Notes: generated by a model not told the origin, from the letters alone. A stretch of 54,626 nucleotides of DNA from Hyphomicrobiales bacterium (GCA_011087605.1 JAALLE010000016.1:1-54626), one strand, 5' to 3'. Positions 8,133 through 17,315 are shown, numbered from the stretch's first letter. Program-made: numbers and translations.

Positions 8133-9811
8133 GACGCGGCCCTCATGTCGCTGCGATTGCGATACAACACCGCAGGGATAATTGTTGCCAGGGCAAAACC
8201 GACAAACGGTAACAACATTTGAACAAAGGCATAGACGCCGATGACCCGCCGATTACCGCCTGAAGCAAGCGCCACCGCCTCAGTAGTGATCGTCGGCCAA
8301 CGTCCACCACCAATCAGCAAAGTCGGCAAATATTGTCCCACCGACACCGCAAAACCAACAGCGCTGGCTACCATTGCGGGTTTCAGCAACATTGGCAAAC
8401 GGATCTTCCAAAACGTTCGATTTGGATTTGCCCCCAGCCCATAGGATATCGAAGCATAGCGTGGGTCCCAAGCCCGCCACGGGTCCGACAGCGACAAAAA
8501 CACATAGGGCAGAACGAAAACCAAATGCACAAGCACCAACGCACCCCAACTAGCATCCAGCCCAGCGCCAAGAAAGAACAATTGCAGACCAAACACAAAA
8601 CCAACCTGCGGAACAATCAGTGGCAAATAGATAAATAGTAAAGCCCGCGACCCACCTGTACGACCGGTTCTGGCTTCACGTTCCAGACAGGCCAGCGCCA
8701 GACAGACCGCAATCAAAGTGGCAACAAATCCGGTCAACAAAGTGGTGGTCAGCGGACCCGCCAGAGATGGCAAAGCCCTCCCCCAATTGACCACCGTAAA
8801 TCCTCGCGGCAACGTATCGGGAAACGCCCAAAACCCGGCAAAGGACCATAGCGCCAACAGCAGCAGTCCCAGAAAAATTACCGCGCTGACCAACAGCACG
8901 AGGGTCAATCCACCCAGCCGCGCCCAATTTTCTTTTACAAATCGATGTCCGGCGTTTCGCTTCCGCGCAACCAATCTCGTCGCCAGCTTTTCAAACCCAA
9001 TCCAAATGAAGATTGCCACCATGGTGACCAATAATTGCAACACTGCACCGGCAGAGGCGACAAACCGCATGGCTATATCCGGATCCGCCATCCATTGAGT
9101 GAGGCGCACCGACAGGGGTGGTGGCGTCAGTGGCCCTAAAATAACCGCCACATCCACCACCGACGTCGCATAGGCAATAACCGCAAATACGGCCAGTCTG
9201 ATCTGTTTGTAGACCAGTGGCCAGGTGGTGAATAAAAACCCTGCGATGCGACCATAGCCTGCCGCCTGAGCAATCTGACCGGAACGCCGCGCACTGGTTT
9301 GCGGCAATGCGGCCAGCGTAACCAGCAACAAAAATGGAATTTCTTTTGCCACCAATCCAGCCATCATGGTGAGACCCAGTGGGTCGTTCAAAATAAACAG
9401 GTCAGGAGGACGACTGCTGCCGGTAAGCGCCGGTGAAATCAGTCTGAAAAAGAACCCGGAGGGTGCAATCAAGAGAGCCAGTCCGAAAGCTGCAGCAGCG
9501 TGAGGCACCGACAATAGCGGGGAAATGAGGTATTGCACCCGCGCAAATGTTACGGTGCTGTACCAACCACTGACAAATGTGAGGACGATCGTCAGCGCAA
9601 TCACAGTCGTCAGCAAGCCGGTCGCCAAAGACAACAAAACCGATCGACCAATCCCCGGATAGTCGATCAGCGTGGCAAAATGGTCAAAGGTAAACTCTCG
9701 CCCGCCAAGAGCGGGCAGATACCCGAAAGCCGGCAGAAGGGTGGCCAATACACCACAGGCAACTGGCGCCAGCAAAACGCCAATTGCCAAAGCTGGTGCC
9801 AATCGCAACAT
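8129..9811 (-). CDS. ABC transporter permease with two fused permease domains (YnjC-like)
   Basis: Inner-membrane permease of 560 residues formed by two fused BPD-type domains, each with about six membrane helices. The coupling (EAA-like) loops can be seen twice: QAAGYGRIAGFLFTTWPLV (~182-200) and SYGLGANPNRTFWKIRLPML (~456-475). Double-length permeases of this kind are found in ThiP, FbpB and YnjC systems. It lies between the binding-protein gene (46 bases and a hairpin upstream) and the ATPase gene (4-base overlap). A single polypeptide here can supply the whole membrane channel. The substrate remains open. Confidence 0.87.
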   Translation of the reverse strand: MLRLAPALAIGVLLAPVACGVLATLLPAFGYLPALGGREFTFDHFATLIDYPGIGRSVLLSLATGLLTTVIALTIVLTFVSGWYSTVTFARVQYLISPLLSVPHAAAAFGLALLIAPSGFFFRLISPALTGSSRPPDLFILNDPLGLTMMAGLVAKEIPFLLLVTLAALPQTSARRSGQIAQAAGYGRIAGFLFTTWPLVYKQIRLAVFAVIAYATSVVDVAVILGPLTPPPLSVRLTQWMADPDIAMRFVASAGAVLQLLVTMVAIFIWIGFEKLATRLVARKRNAGHRFVKENWARLGGLTLVLLVSAVIFLGLLLLALWSFAGFWAFPDTLPRGFTVVNWGRALPSLAGPLTTTLLTGFVATLIAVCLALACLEREARTGRTGGSRALLFIYLPLIVPQVGFVFGLQLFFLGAGLDASWGALVLVHLVFVLPYVFLSLSDPWRAWDPRYASISYGLGANPNRTFWKIRLPMLLKPAMVASAVGFAVSVGQYLPTLLIGGGRWPTITTEAVALASGGNRRVIGVYAFVQMLLPFVGFALATIIPAVLYRNRSDMRAAS

Positions 9812-9841
9812 ATCAGGTCCGGTTGTTAGAGTGCTTCAGGC

Positions 9842-9862
9842 TTAGAGCCGTTCAGGCTCTAA
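9842..9862. repeat. gene-end hairpin TTAGAGCC-GTTCA-GGCTCTAA (copy 2)
   Basis: Perfect 8-bp inverted repeat with loop GTTCA at the end of the substrate-binding-protein gene, overlapping its stop codon and preceding the permease gene. No T-run follows, so it may stabilise the upstream mRNA end or reduce permease expression, giving more binding protein than channel. It shares the core CCGTTCAGG with the hairpins at 2880 and 47441. Confidence 0.65.
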
Positions 9863-11085
9863 TTACCGGCACCATAGCGGCGAACCCATTCTTTTTCGAT
9901 AGCTGTCATCCAGCTTGGATGCGGTTCGGGCAGCATCGGACCAAGCTCCTCCGGCTTCAGCGTTGCAATGCCCAGATCGAGCGCCGCAAAATTCGCCTTA
10001 TCGTCATCGTTCAACTTGGCAACATTGAGCACCGTCGGGTCACCCCAGATATTCGGGTCTTGCTTTCGTGCTTGGGCTTCAGGGGAGATCAGAAAATTTG
10101 CCAGCAGCAAAGCACCTTCTTTTGATGTTGCATTATAGGGGATGGCGACAAAATGGGTGTTTCCCAAGGTACCGCCAGAAAAGGTGAACGACCGCACTGT
10201 GTCTGGCAATCGATTCTGGGCGATCGCACTTGAGGCTTCAGCCGGGTTAAAGGCGAATATTATGTCGAGCTCTCCATCTGCCAGCATTTGCCCCATAGCG
10301 GGATAGTTTTTGGGAAATGCCCGGCCGCCACGCCACATATTCGGATGCAGAGCATCGAGCAATTCAAACAATGGCTGGCTGGTTCGCTGAAATTCATCCG
10401 TGTTGACAGGTTTCAGCAAGTCAGCGGGGTCTTCAATTACCTCTGAAAGAGCCTGCTTGAGAAATGTTGAGCCGATAAAATCTGGTGGTGCCGGATAGGA
10501 AAACCGGCCTTTGTTTGCAGCCGTCCAGGTCACCAGGTCTTTGACCGAGTCGGGAAGGGCGCCGGTCCCTTGACGAGCCGAATCATGAAAAAATACCAGC
10601 TTTGCCCCACCCCATGGAGATTCCATACCATCGGTGGGTATCGTGAAGTCTACGGTAATAGTCGGCTTGTTTTCGACATCAACAAACGCCCAGTTCGGCA
10701 TTTTATCGGCCCAACCGGGCGACAGCAAAAGCTTCTGGCGTTTCATCGAGGCAAAGTTCTCGCCATTGATCCAGATCAGATCGACGCGGCCATTTTCATC
10801 TTTCCCGGCGGTTTTCTCAGCAACCACCGTTGCCACTGCATTTGCCGTATCATCCAGCTTGACGTGTTCAACCGTCACCCCATAGCGGGCTTTGAGTTCA
10901 CTGCCGGCCCAGGCAATATATTCGTTTATATTCTGCGATCCGCCCCAGGCGTTAAAAAATACTGTCTGCCCCCTTGCTGCCGCTTTCACCGAATCCCAGT
11001 TACCTGGGTCAGCGGAATGAGCATTTGAGACCATCCCTAAGCCAACAGTCGCAACCAATGCACACCGCCAAAATTTTCCCAGCAT
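9859..11085 (-). CDS. ABC transporter substrate-binding protein (YnjB-like)
   Basis: Periplasmic binding protein of 408 residues. The ATG at 11085 is preceded by GGAGG at good spacing and gives a clean signal peptide (MLGKFWRCALVATVGLGMVSNAHSA); a further ATG at 11112 would only add nine residues. The mature part has the bacterial extracellular solute-binding fold (SBP_bac type), with DLIWINGENFASMKRQKLL and IIFAFNPAEASSAIAQN, typical of the YnjB group. It is first in an operon with the permease and ATPase. Related systems carry thiamine, iron, polyamine or sulfate-like ligands, but the ligand of YnjB proteins is not established. Confidence 0.87.
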   Translation of the reverse strand: MLGKFWRCALVATVGLGMVSNAHSADPGNWDSVKAAARGQTVFFNAWGGSQNINEYIAWAGSELKARYGVTVEHVKLDDTANAVATVVAEKTAGKDENGRVDLIWINGENFASMKRQKLLLSPGWADKMPNWAFVDVENKPTITVDFTIPTDGMESPWGGAKLVFFHDSARQGTGALPDSVKDLVTWTAANKGRFSYPAPPDFIGSTFLKQALSEVIEDPADLLKPVNTDEFQRTSQPLFELLDALHPNMWRGGRAFPKNYPAMGQMLADGELDIIFAFNPAEASSAIAQNRLPDTVRSFTFSGGTLGNTHFVAIPYNATSKEGALLLANFLISPEAQARKQDPNIWGDPTVLNVAKLNDDDKANFAALDLGIATLKPEELGPMLPEPHPSWMTAIEKEWVRRYGAGN

Positions 11086-11217
11086 TTGTTCCTCCACAAA
11101 TCTCTCGCCCAAGCGCCTTTAATCACCGCTTCGGGTCACATATGGAGAAGTGTCATCACACGCAACAGCCAGACTGTCACAAAAGATTGTCCAGAAACGT
11201 CATTAGGTCACCGCGCC

Positions 11218-12741
11218 TTACTGGTGCGACGACAATGTTCTGCTGACCGCATCCTGCCAGCCGGCATACCGGGCCTGCCGGATATCGTCGTTCATTGAAG
11301 GTTCGAAGCGTTTGTCTCGGGCCCAGGTCTTTGCAAACCCAGCCTGATCCGGCCAAACCCCGGCACGCGAACCGGCAAGCCATGCTGCACCCAATGCTGT
11401 GGTTTCAAGAATAGTCGGACGATCTACCGGCGCGTTCAGCATGTCGCACAGATATTGCATCGTCCAGTCGGAAGCGACCATCCCCCCATCCACTCGCAAC
11501 ACCGTTTGACCTTCACCAGACTGAGCCGCCGGCCAGTCAGAATGCATCGCATTGAGCAAGTCGCAGGTCTGGTAGCAAACCGCCTGTAGTGCCGCTCTCG
11601 CCAACTCATTTGGCCCGGTATTGCGTGTCATGCCAAATACCGCACCGCGCGCATCGGCATCCCAATAAGGGGCTCCCAATCCTGTAAATGCGGGGACCAG
11701 ATAGATGTTTTGTTCATCATCTGCAGCGTCCGCCATCGGACCTGTCTGAGCGGCATCATCAATAATTTTCAACCCGTCTCGCAGCCATTGAACAGTCGCA
11801 CCGGCCATGAAGATTGACCCCTCCAGCGCATAGGTGGTCTCGCCATCCAGCCGATAGGCGATTGTAGTCAGCATGCGGTTTTTTGACGCCACCTTGTCGC
11901 TACCAGTATTGAGCAACGCAAAACACCCGGTTCCATAGGTAGACTTGAACATGCCCGGTTCAAAACAGGCATTGCCGATTGTTGCTGCCTGCTGGTCTCC
12001 AGCAACACCATAAATCGGCAGTTCGGCGCCCAGAACCTCCGCCTCGGCAATGCCGAAATCGGCAGCACAGTCCAGAACTTCCGGCAACAGGGCAGCCGGA
12101 ATTCCCAAAATTTCCAACAAATGGTCATCCCAACAATTGTCGCCAATATTATACATCAGCGTGCGGGCAGCATTTGTTGCGTCAGTAACGTGGCGTTTGC
12201 CATTGGTCAGCCGCCAAATCAGAAAACTGTCAACAGTTCCAAAGGCCAGCTCGCCGTTTTCTGCCCGCTCACGAACCCCGTCCACATTGTCCAGCAGCCA
12301 GCGCACCTTGGTGCCGGAAAAATACGGATCGAGCAGCAAGCCAGAACGCTGCGTCACCTCCTCTTCGTGGCCGTCCTGTTTAAGCTGGCCGCAGAAATCT
12401 GCCGTGCGCCGATCCTGCCAGACAATGGCATTATATACTGGCTTGCCGGTCTTACGATCCCAGATCAGGGTCGTTTCCCGCTGGTTGGTTATGCCAATTG
12501 CAGCGATGTCGGTTGCCTGCATGTTCGCCTTGGACAATGCTTCGCGGCAGACAGAGACAACACTTTGCCAGATCTCCTCGCAATCATGTTCAACCCAGCC
12601 TGATTTTGGAAAATGTTGCGTAAATTCCTGTTGGGCAACCGAAATGATCGATTGGTCCGGACCAAACACAATGGCGCGTGAAGATGTGGTGCCCTGATCT
12701 ATGGCCAGAACCATGCCATCGGTATTCGACGAATCTGCCAT
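11218..12741 (-). CDS. glpK: glycerol kinase
   Basis: FGGY-family kinase of 507 residues that phosphorylates glycerol to sn-glycerol 3-phosphate in the cytoplasm. The N-terminal phosphate-binding motif is [15 protein letters not shown] (12-26). Other marks are [20 protein letters not shown] (binding glycerol through R-E), [19 protein letters not shown], and the second FGGY signature [13 protein letters not shown]. Length matches the family (~500). A strong GGGAGG precedes the ATG at 12741. No glp regulator, facilitator or dehydrogenase is adjacent, so it seems to stand alone, divergent from the SDR gene. Confidence 0.97.
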   Translation of the reverse strand: MADSSNTDGMVLAIDQGTTSSRAIVFGPDQSIISVAQQEFTQHFPKSGWVEHDCEEIWQSVVSVCREALSKANMQATDIAAIGITNQRETTLIWDRKTGKPVYNAIVWQDRRTADFCGQLKQDGHEEEVTQRSGLLLDPYFSGTKVRWLLDNVDGVRERAENGELAFGTVDSFLIWRLTNGKRHVTDATNAARTLMYNIGDNCWDDHLLEILGIPAALLPEVLDCAADFGIAEAEVLGAELPIYGVAGDQQAATIGNACFEPGMFKSTYGTGCFALLNTGSDKVASKNRMLTTIAYRLDGETTYALEGSIFMAGATVQWLRDGLKIIDDAAQTGPMADAADDEQNIYLVPAFTGLGAPYWDADARGAVFGMTRNTGPNELARAALQAVCYQTCDLLNAMHSDWPAAQSGEGQTVLRVDGGMVASDWTMQYLCDMLNAPVDRPTILETTALGAAWLAGSRAGVWPDQAGFAKTWARDKRFEPSMNDDIRQARYAGWQDAVSRTLSSHQ

Positions 12742-12805
12742 ATCGGCCTCCCTTTAATTGCGCCGCACCATAGGCAAAGCCGCTTCATTCGACTAGACAT
12801 TGACG

Positions 12806-13564
12806 ATGGAAAAAGATCAACAAACCGACAAACGACGCACTCTGGTTCTCACCGGCGCCAGCCGTGGCATAGGCCATGCTGCAGTCAGACGCTTTTCGAG
12901 CGAAGGCTGGCGAGTTCTGACCCTGTCGCGACAACCATTTGATGATAACTGCCCCTGGCCGGAAGGGGCTGCAAACCATGTTCAGGTTGATCTTGGAGAT
13001 GCTGACAGTCTGGGACTGGCGGTAGCTGACATTCGCAGCCGGTTGGAAGCCGAAGGAGGCAAACTGCACGCCTTGGTCAACAATGCCGGCATATCGCCAA
13101 AGCTGGAAGATGGCCAACGCCCCAATTCCATCGATACGCCGATGCAAGTCTGGCGACAGGTTTTTCAGGTCAACTTTTTTGCGCCGCTGCTGCTGGCACG
13201 TGGCCTGTTTGATGAGTTAAATGCCGCTCAAGGTGCCATCGTCAACGTGACATCGATTGCCGGTGGCCGGGTTCATCCTTTTGCGGGCAGCGCCTATGCA
13301 ACTTCCAAAGCAGCATTGGCGTCGCTAACCCGCGAAATGGCCGCTGACTTTGGACCCCACGGCATTCGGGTGAATGCCATTGCTCCCGGCGAAATTGATA
13401 CTTCTATATTATCACCGGGCACGGAGGGCATGATCAAGGACATTCCGTTGCGGCGATTGGGAGAAACCAATGAAGTAGCCGACACGATTTATTATCTGTG
13501 CTCGGATGCCGCAAGTTACGTCAACGGCGCAGAAGTTCACGTGAACGGCGGACAACACGTCTGA
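12806..13564 (+). CDS. SDR family oxidoreductase
   Basis: Short-chain dehydrogenase/reductase of about 252 residues. The Rossmann motif [12 protein letters not shown] lies near the N-terminus, followed by NNAG ([10 protein letters not shown]), the catalytic Ser in VNVTSIAGG and Tyr-x-x-x-Lys in AYATSKAAL, and the C-terminal INAIAPGEI and [11 protein letters not shown]. Length is normal for classical SDRs. ATG 12806 is preferred to the TTG at 12800; neither has a good Shine-Dalgarno sequence. Its TGA overlaps the mutM ATG by one base (TGATG), so both are probably translated together. The substrate cannot be told. Confidence 0.85.
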   Translation: MEKDQQTDKRRTLVLTGASRGIGHAAVRRFSSEGWRVLTLSRQPFDDNCPWPEGAANHVQVDLGDADSLGLAVADIRSRLEAEGGKLHALVNNAGISPKLEDGQRPNSIDTPMQVWRQVFQVNFFAPLLLARGLFDELNAAQGAIVNVTSIAGGRVHPFAGSAYATSKAALASLTREMAADFGPHGIRVNAIAPGEIDTSILSPGTEGMIKDIPLRRLGETNEVADTIYYLCSDAASYVNGAEVHVNGGQHV

Positions 13565-14448
13565 TGCCCGAACTGCCGGAAGTCGAAACCGTTCGCCGTG
13601 GCCTCGCGCCGGTCATGGAGAATGCAACGATTCAAGAGCTGGTGCTGAACCGTCCGAACTTGCGGTTTCCGTTTCCGGAGAATTTTGCGAATATTGTTCA
13701 GGGGCAAAAAATCCTCTCACTCGGGCGACGCGCCAAATATTTGCTGGTCGACCTGGAACAGGATCACGTCATTATCATGCATCTGGGCATGTCGGGCTCG
13801 TTTCGGACAGTTGATGGTTCCACACCGGGCAAGTTTCATCATGCCCACACTAAAATTGAAGCACACGACCATGTGGTGTTTCACCTAAAGCTCTCCGATG
13901 GTGGGACAGCACAGGTGATTTATAATGACCCGCGCCGTTTTGGCTTCATGTTGATGACATCGCGCAATCGTCTGGATCAGCACAAGATGATTCGAGATCT
14001 GGGCGCCGAACCGGTGGGCAATGCTTTGGATGCAGACTATCTTGCCGCCGGTTTCGCCGGCAAGAATGCCCCTTTGAAAGCCGCACTGCTGGATCAGCGC
14101 ATTATTGCCGGTCTTGGCAATATATATGTATGTGAAGCGCTTTGGCGCAGTGGACTGTCCCCCAAACGCAAGGCCCGCACTTTGGTTTTGAAGTCCGGCC
14201 AACCAACGGCTCGTGCGGTTTTGCTGGTCGAAAATGTCAGACAGGTAATTCAGGAAGCCATTGCGGCCGGTGGGTCCTCGCTGCGGGACCACAGCCAAAC
14301 GGATGGATCGCTGGGTTATTTCCAGCATTCCTTTGCGGTTTATGATCAGCAGGGGAACCCGTGCCCGAAACCGCATTGTGACGGAACCATTTCCCGAATT
14401 GTGCAATCCGGGCGCAGCACGTTTTATTGCCCACGTTGTCAGAGCTGA
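13564..14448 (+). CDS. mutM: formamidopyrimidine-DNA glycosylase
   Basis: Base-excision repair enzyme of 294 residues that removes 8-oxoguanine and formamidopyrimidines and cleaves the abasic site. The start is fixed by [13 protein letters not shown], in which Pro2 is the Schiff-base nucleophile and Glu3 the catalytic acid. Lys in [10 protein letters not shown] and HLGMSGSF are conserved. The helix-two-turn-helix includes [18 protein letters not shown]. The C-terminal zinc finger has its first Cys pair spaced by four residues (CPKPHC), then CPRC. Coupled to the SDR by a TGATG overlap. Confidence 0.96.
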   Translation: MPELPEVETVRRGLAPVMENATIQELVLNRPNLRFPFPENFANIVQGQKILSLGRRAKYLLVDLEQDHVIIMHLGMSGSFRTVDGSTPGKFHHAHTKIEAHDHVVFHLKLSDGGTAQVIYNDPRRFGFMLMTSRNRLDQHKMIRDLGAEPVGNALDADYLAAGFAGKNAPLKAALLDQRIIAGLGNIYVCEALWRSGLSPKRKARTLVLKSGQPTARAVLLVENVRQVIQEAIAAGGSSLRDHSQTDGSLGYFQHSFAVYDQQGNPCPKPHCDGTISRIVQSGRSTFYCPRCQS

Positions 14449-14453
14449 CACTC

Positions 14454-14705
14454 ATGGTGCTGTATCGCCGCTCAAAAGACCTGGGAACAGTCGTCCTTTC
14501 GCTTAATGCAACTGGCGAGGCCCTGTGTGTGGACTTCTTCAAAAGGGCCGATGCCAGCTTTGGCTTTGAAGAATATCGCCGCGATGTTGAATCCGCAGAA
14601 GGTTGGTTTCCCATTGGGTTTTTCAGCGATTTGAGGTTTCAAACACTTGATCAGGCCAAATCTGACGCTATGGGTAGAGTGGCTTGGCTTGAAGCCGAAA
14701 CATAG
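14454..14705 (+). CDS. hypothetical protein (83-92 residues)
   Basis: A short reading frame between mutM and the enoyl-CoA hydratase gene. Starting at ATG 14454 gives 83 residues; an ATG at 14427 inside the end of mutM would add nine. It is aromatic and acidic, with [20 protein letters not shown] and ending AWLEAET. No transmembrane segment, signal or known motif is visible. Codon use and the tight fit (5 bases after mutM, 20 before the next start) support a real gene, but no clear Shine-Dalgarno sequence is seen. I do not recognise the family. Confidence 0.55.
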   Translation: MVLYRRSKDLGTVVLSLNATGEALCVDFFKRADASFGFEEYRRDVESAEGWFPIGFFSDLRFQTLDQAKSDAMGRVAWLEAET

Positions 14706-14725
14706 ATCAAACCCGGGGCACCGAA

Positions 14726-15499
14726 ATGGCATATGAAACCATCAAAGTCGAAACCAATGGCAAGGTTGGTATTATCACTTTGCATCGACCCAAGGCCCTC
14801 AATGCGCTGAATACAACGCTGATGAACGAAGTGGTCGAGGCGGCGCAGGAGTTTGACAGCAATTCCAAGATTGGCTGCATCGTATTGACCGGCTCTGAAA
14901 AAGCCTTCGCGGCTGGTGCCGACATCAAACAAATGCAGCCTCTTTCTTATGTCGATGCGTTTGAACAGGATTTCTTTGCCCATTGGGACGGACTGACCAG
15001 ATTGCGCAAGCCGGTGATTGCTGCGGTTGCCGGCTATGCGCTGGGTGGTGGCTGTGAACTGGCCATGATGTGCGACTTCATTATCGCAGCTGAAACAGCA
15101 AAATTCGGCCAACCGGAAATTACTCTTGGTGTGATGCCGGGTATGGGCGGTTCTCAAAGACTGACTCGGTTTGTCGGCAAGTCGAAAAGCATGGACATGT
15201 GTTTGACCGGTAGAATGATGGATGCCGAAGAGGCTGAGCGCAGCGGTCTGGTATCAAGGGTCGTACCTGCCAACGATCTCATCGAGACCGCCTTGCAGGT
15301 CGCAGCCAAGATAGCTGAATTCTCGCAACCCTCCGTGGCAATGACCAAGGCCAGTGTGAACCGGGCATATGAATCAACAATGGCGGAGGGCATTTTGTTC
15401 GAGCGCCGCCTGTTCCATTCACTGTTTGCCACTGATGATCAGGACGAAGGCATGGCTGCATTCATCGAAAAGCGGCAACCACAATTCAGAAACCGCTAA
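14726..15499 (+). CDS. enoyl-CoA hydratase
   Basis: Crotonase-fold protein of 257 residues that adds water to trans-2-enoyl-CoA in fatty-acid beta-oxidation. Key parts: HRPKALNAL, oxyanion-hole stretch [11 protein letters not shown], and the two catalytic glutamates Glu111 in [12 protein letters not shown] and Glu131 in [16 protein letters not shown]. Length and the C-terminal FIEKRQPQF fit short-chain enoyl-CoA hydratases. It precedes rpsT and dnaA, an order often seen in rhizobia. Other crotonases are possible, but both glutamates are present, which supports hydratase activity. Confidence 0.93.
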   Translation: MAYETIKVETNGKVGIITLHRPKALNALNTTLMNEVVEAAQEFDSNSKIGCIVLTGSEKAFAAGADIKQMQPLSYVDAFEQDFFAHWDGLTRLRKPVIAAVAGYALGGGCELAMMCDFIIAAETAKFGQPEITLGVMPGMGGSQRLTRFVGKSKSMDMCLTGRMMDAEEAERSGLVSRVVPANDLIETALQVAAKIAEFSQPSVAMTKASVNRAYESTMAEGILFERRLFHSLFATDDQDEGMAAFIEKRQPQFRNR

Positions 15500-15506
15500 G
15501 TAAAGG

Positions 15507-15535
15507 TTGACGCTTTAAATTTGCGGTTCTATACC
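15507..15535 (+). promoter_or_regulatory. sigma-70-type promoter for rpsT
   Basis: TTGACG (15507-15512), 17-base spacer, TATACC (15530-15535). It would give a leader of about 90 nt before the rpsT ATG at 15633. Spacing and -35 match are good. Confidence 0.6.
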
Positions 15536-15632
15536 ACCGCAAAATTTGGCCTCTCCGGAGCGCCAACGCTTTCGTTTGCGCCCTCCGCGCAAACAGACAT
15601 GCACATCAAATTCGAAACGGAAAGGGCTTTTC

Positions 15633-15893
15633 ATGGCCAATACGACTTCGGCAAAGAAAGCCACACGTAAGATCGCCCGTAAGACTGCGGTCAACAAGTC
15701 TCGCCGCACCCATATGCGCGGCCAGTTGCGCAAGATGGAAGAAGCCATTGAAGCGGGCGACAAGGATGCAGCACAGTCACAGTTGAAACTGGTACAGCCA
15801 GTCGTGATGAAATCTGCTTCCAAAGGTATTATTCATAAGAATACCGCTGCGCGTAAGATTTCACGCCTTTCAGCTCGAGTAAAAGCACTCTGA
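15633..15893 (+). CDS. rpsT: 30S ribosomal protein S20
   Basis: Primary 16S rRNA-binding protein of the small subunit, 86 residues and very basic. [19 protein letters not shown] begins the typical N-terminal helix, followed by [19 protein letters not shown] and the C-terminal [20 protein letters not shown]. The start at 15633 gives the standard S20 length. It has its own promoter and a strong terminator 70 bases downstream, so it is a single-gene transcript upstream of the dnaA region. Confidence 0.97.
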   Translation: MANTTSAKKATRKIARKTAVNKSRRTHMRGQLRKMEEAIEAGDKDAAQSQLKLVQPVVMKSASKGIIHKNTAARKISRLSARVKAL

Positions 15894-15964
15894 ACTTAAT
15901 CTATAGTTGAAATCTAGCCTGTAACAGGTCCTGTTGGGGCCAGATCAGGCGCCGGTAATAAATT

Positions 15965-16000
15965 AAGCCCGCATTCCTTGGATGCGGGCTTTTGTTTTGT
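15965..16000 (+). terminator. intrinsic terminator of rpsT
   Basis: AAGCCCGCAT (15965-15974) pairs perfectly with ATGCGGGCTT (15982-15991) around a 7-nt loop and is followed by TTTGTTTTG. It is a classic rho-independent terminator. Confidence 0.9.
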
Positions 16001-16351
16001 GCAAATGCTGGTTCCATATTCTGGGCCAGCCAGGCTTATATGAACAGTTGAAACAGGCTGCAAGCAGCTCTGCGCAGGCCAATCCCGGTATTTTCGCATA
16101 AATCAGGGAAAATGTGCGCCTCAACTTTGTGATAAAATTTACCAATAAAAATCAAATGGTTGTCAAAGGTTGAAGATTCACCCCTTTGAGAGCCTTGGCA
16201 TCATGACAGCAAAATTCGAGTCAAGGGGGTAAATCGCAAGAAAAAAATTTTAATGCAGGATGCGCGATAATGACGCAAGGCCAATTCTGAGTCATCTTGA
16301 TTCATAAGCATTTTTCAAGCCGGACATTTTAGATACACAGCAAAATTAATT

Positions 16352-16368
16352 TTGCTCGGCCCGAGCAA
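16352..16368. repeat. 17-bp palindrome TTGCTCGG-C-CCGAGCAA
   Basis: Perfect 8-bp arms around a single base. With a 1-base centre it cannot fold into a simple hairpin well and is more likely a dimeric repressor operator. It lies five bases from a GANTC site in the rpsT-rhodanese gap. Confidence 0.55.
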
Positions 16369-16503
16369 TCGAGATTCCAGCCAGACTCATCTTGAACACC
16401 CCAAACCCCGTGTATATGCTGGCTTTGGTTAGTGAGTTTGAAGTTAGAAGTTTATCGTAAAGTTTAAGTTGATCGGTTATTTAAATCCCATTCATAGATC
16501 GAC

Positions 16504-16518
16504 TTAATATTTATTTAT
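16504..16518. promoter_or_regulatory. near-consensus CtrA site
   Basis: TTAA-N7-TTAT differs by one base from the CtrA box TTAA-N7-TTAA. It lies 178 bases before the rhodanese start in an AT-rich stretch, where chance matches are more likely. Confidence 0.3.
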
Positions 16519-16696
16519 ATTGGAATTCGACTCAAAAATGCTGCAGCAATATTTAATATTTGCTGAAAGCATCAAATGGATGACGAAGTCCATTGCCAAC
16601 AAAGTCGCCTGATTGGCGGCAGTTGGAAACTAAAAAATTTGGGTTAAGCGGTTGGGCTGCATTGAGATTAGAGTGTTGCCGCGGGGAAGTTGTGTA

Positions 16697-17125
16697 ATGA
16701 GTTATGCCGGAGACCTTACGGTCAAACAATGTTGGGATCTTTTAGGCAGTGACAAGACTGCCTTCATCGTCGACGTTCGCACTGTTGCCGAATGGGCATA
16801 TGTCGGCGTCCCGCTTCTTGATGCCGAAATGCAAGACGTGATTCTTCAGCAATGGCAGGTTTTTCCCGACATGGCAGTCGATGGAAATTTTTCCAGTCGT
16901 TTACATGAACAACTGGAGAGCGCAGGTGCCGACAAGGAAGCGAAGCTTTGCTTCCTGTGCCGGTCCGGGGTTCGCAGTCTGGCAGCAGCGAAAGCCATGT
17001 CGGCTATCGGTTACGCTAACAGCTACAATATTACAGGCGGTTTCGAAGGTGATCTGGACGATGAGGGGCACCGAGGGAAAAGAAACGGATGGAAAATGGA
17101 GGGACTGCCCTGGCAGCAACGCTAG
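16697..17125 (+). CDS. rhodanese-like domain protein
   Basis: Single-domain sulfurtransferase-like protein of 142 residues. FIVDVRTVAEWAYVGVP is the N-terminal CH2A-type motif. The active-site loop is CRSGVRS with Cys88 placed to carry a persulfide, followed by SLAAAKAMSAIGY and the C-terminal YNITGGFEGDLDDEGHRG. The chosen ATG at 16697 has GGGGA at suitable spacing; an earlier in-frame start at 16652 adds a poor extension. It sits between rpsT and dnaA. The sulfur donor and acceptor are unknown. Confidence 0.87.
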   Translation: MSYAGDLTVKQCWDLLGSDKTAFIVDVRTVAEWAYVGVPLLDAEMQDVILQQWQVFPDMAVDGNFSSRLHEQLESAGADKEAKLCFLCRSGVRSLAAAKAMSAIGYANSYNITGGFEGDLDDEGHRGKRNGWKMEGLPWQQR

Positions 17126-17209
17126 GTCGCATTCAACAAACAAACCGGTGCGCATGATTCTCAGCGTGTTGGATAATATAGGCCAAAGGCCAGCAAGGAG
17201 GCAGACAGA

Positions 17210-17281
17210 ATGACTATTTTGGGGAAACCACAGGCACCACAAATTATGGCAATCAGAAGGCGTAATCCAGCCCACGAATAA
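17210..17281 (+). CDS. probable 23-residue leader peptide upstream of dnaA
   Basis: The frame reads ATG to TAA and encodes MTILGKPQAPQIMAIRRRNP plus AHE. It is preceded by AAGGAGG with 8 bases to the ATG, the best Shine-Dalgarno sequence in this stretch and much better than that of dnaA. It ends 87 bases before the first dnaA ATG and is followed by a hairpin (17298-17315). The peptide is basic with an RRR run near the end. I do not know a family for it. It could be a translated leader controlling dnaA, or a small protein in its own right. Confidence 0.45.
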   Translation: MTILGKPQAPQIMAIRRRNPAHE

Positions 17282-17297
17282 TCCAGCATTCATTAGC

Positions 17298-17315
17298 CTG
17301 GCCGATCATGGCCAG
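17298..17315 (+). promoter_or_regulatory. hairpin in the dnaA leader
   Basis: CTGGCC-GATCAT-GGCCAG folds into a perfect 6-bp stem with a 6-nt loop, 16 bases after the stop of the small leader ORF and 53 bases before the first dnaA ATG. No T-run follows, so it is not a standard terminator. Its place suggests an effect on dnaA translation or mRNA stability. Confidence 0.4.

Larger units (their letters stand above)
16001..16696. promoter_or_regulatory. AT-rich intergenic region with clustered GANTC sites
   Basis: About 700 bases between the rpsT terminator and the rhodanese gene hold no convincing gene. Seven GANTC (CcrM methylation) sites lie at 16175, 16218, 16289, 16299, 16373, 16384 and 16529, about five times the number expected by chance in that 359-base stretch. 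A near-CtrA box (16504-16518), a 17-bp palindrome (16352-16368) and a CAGCAA-N10-TTGCTG dyad (16544-16565) are here too. No good DnaA box (TTATNCACA) was found, so an origin is not claimed. The region may carry cell-cycle-dependent promoters for the rhodanese or dnaA. Confidence 0.5.

Noticed and set aside
13885-14451. 188-codon frame antisense to mutM
   Set aside because: mutM on the other strand has all catalytic motifs; this frame has none and no ribosome-binding site.
16001-16696. Possible replication origin next to dnaA
   Set aside because: AT-rich and rich in GANTC, but no good DnaA box (TTATNCACA) was found, and in many Hyphomicrobiales the origin lies near hemE instead. GC skew cannot be computed here.
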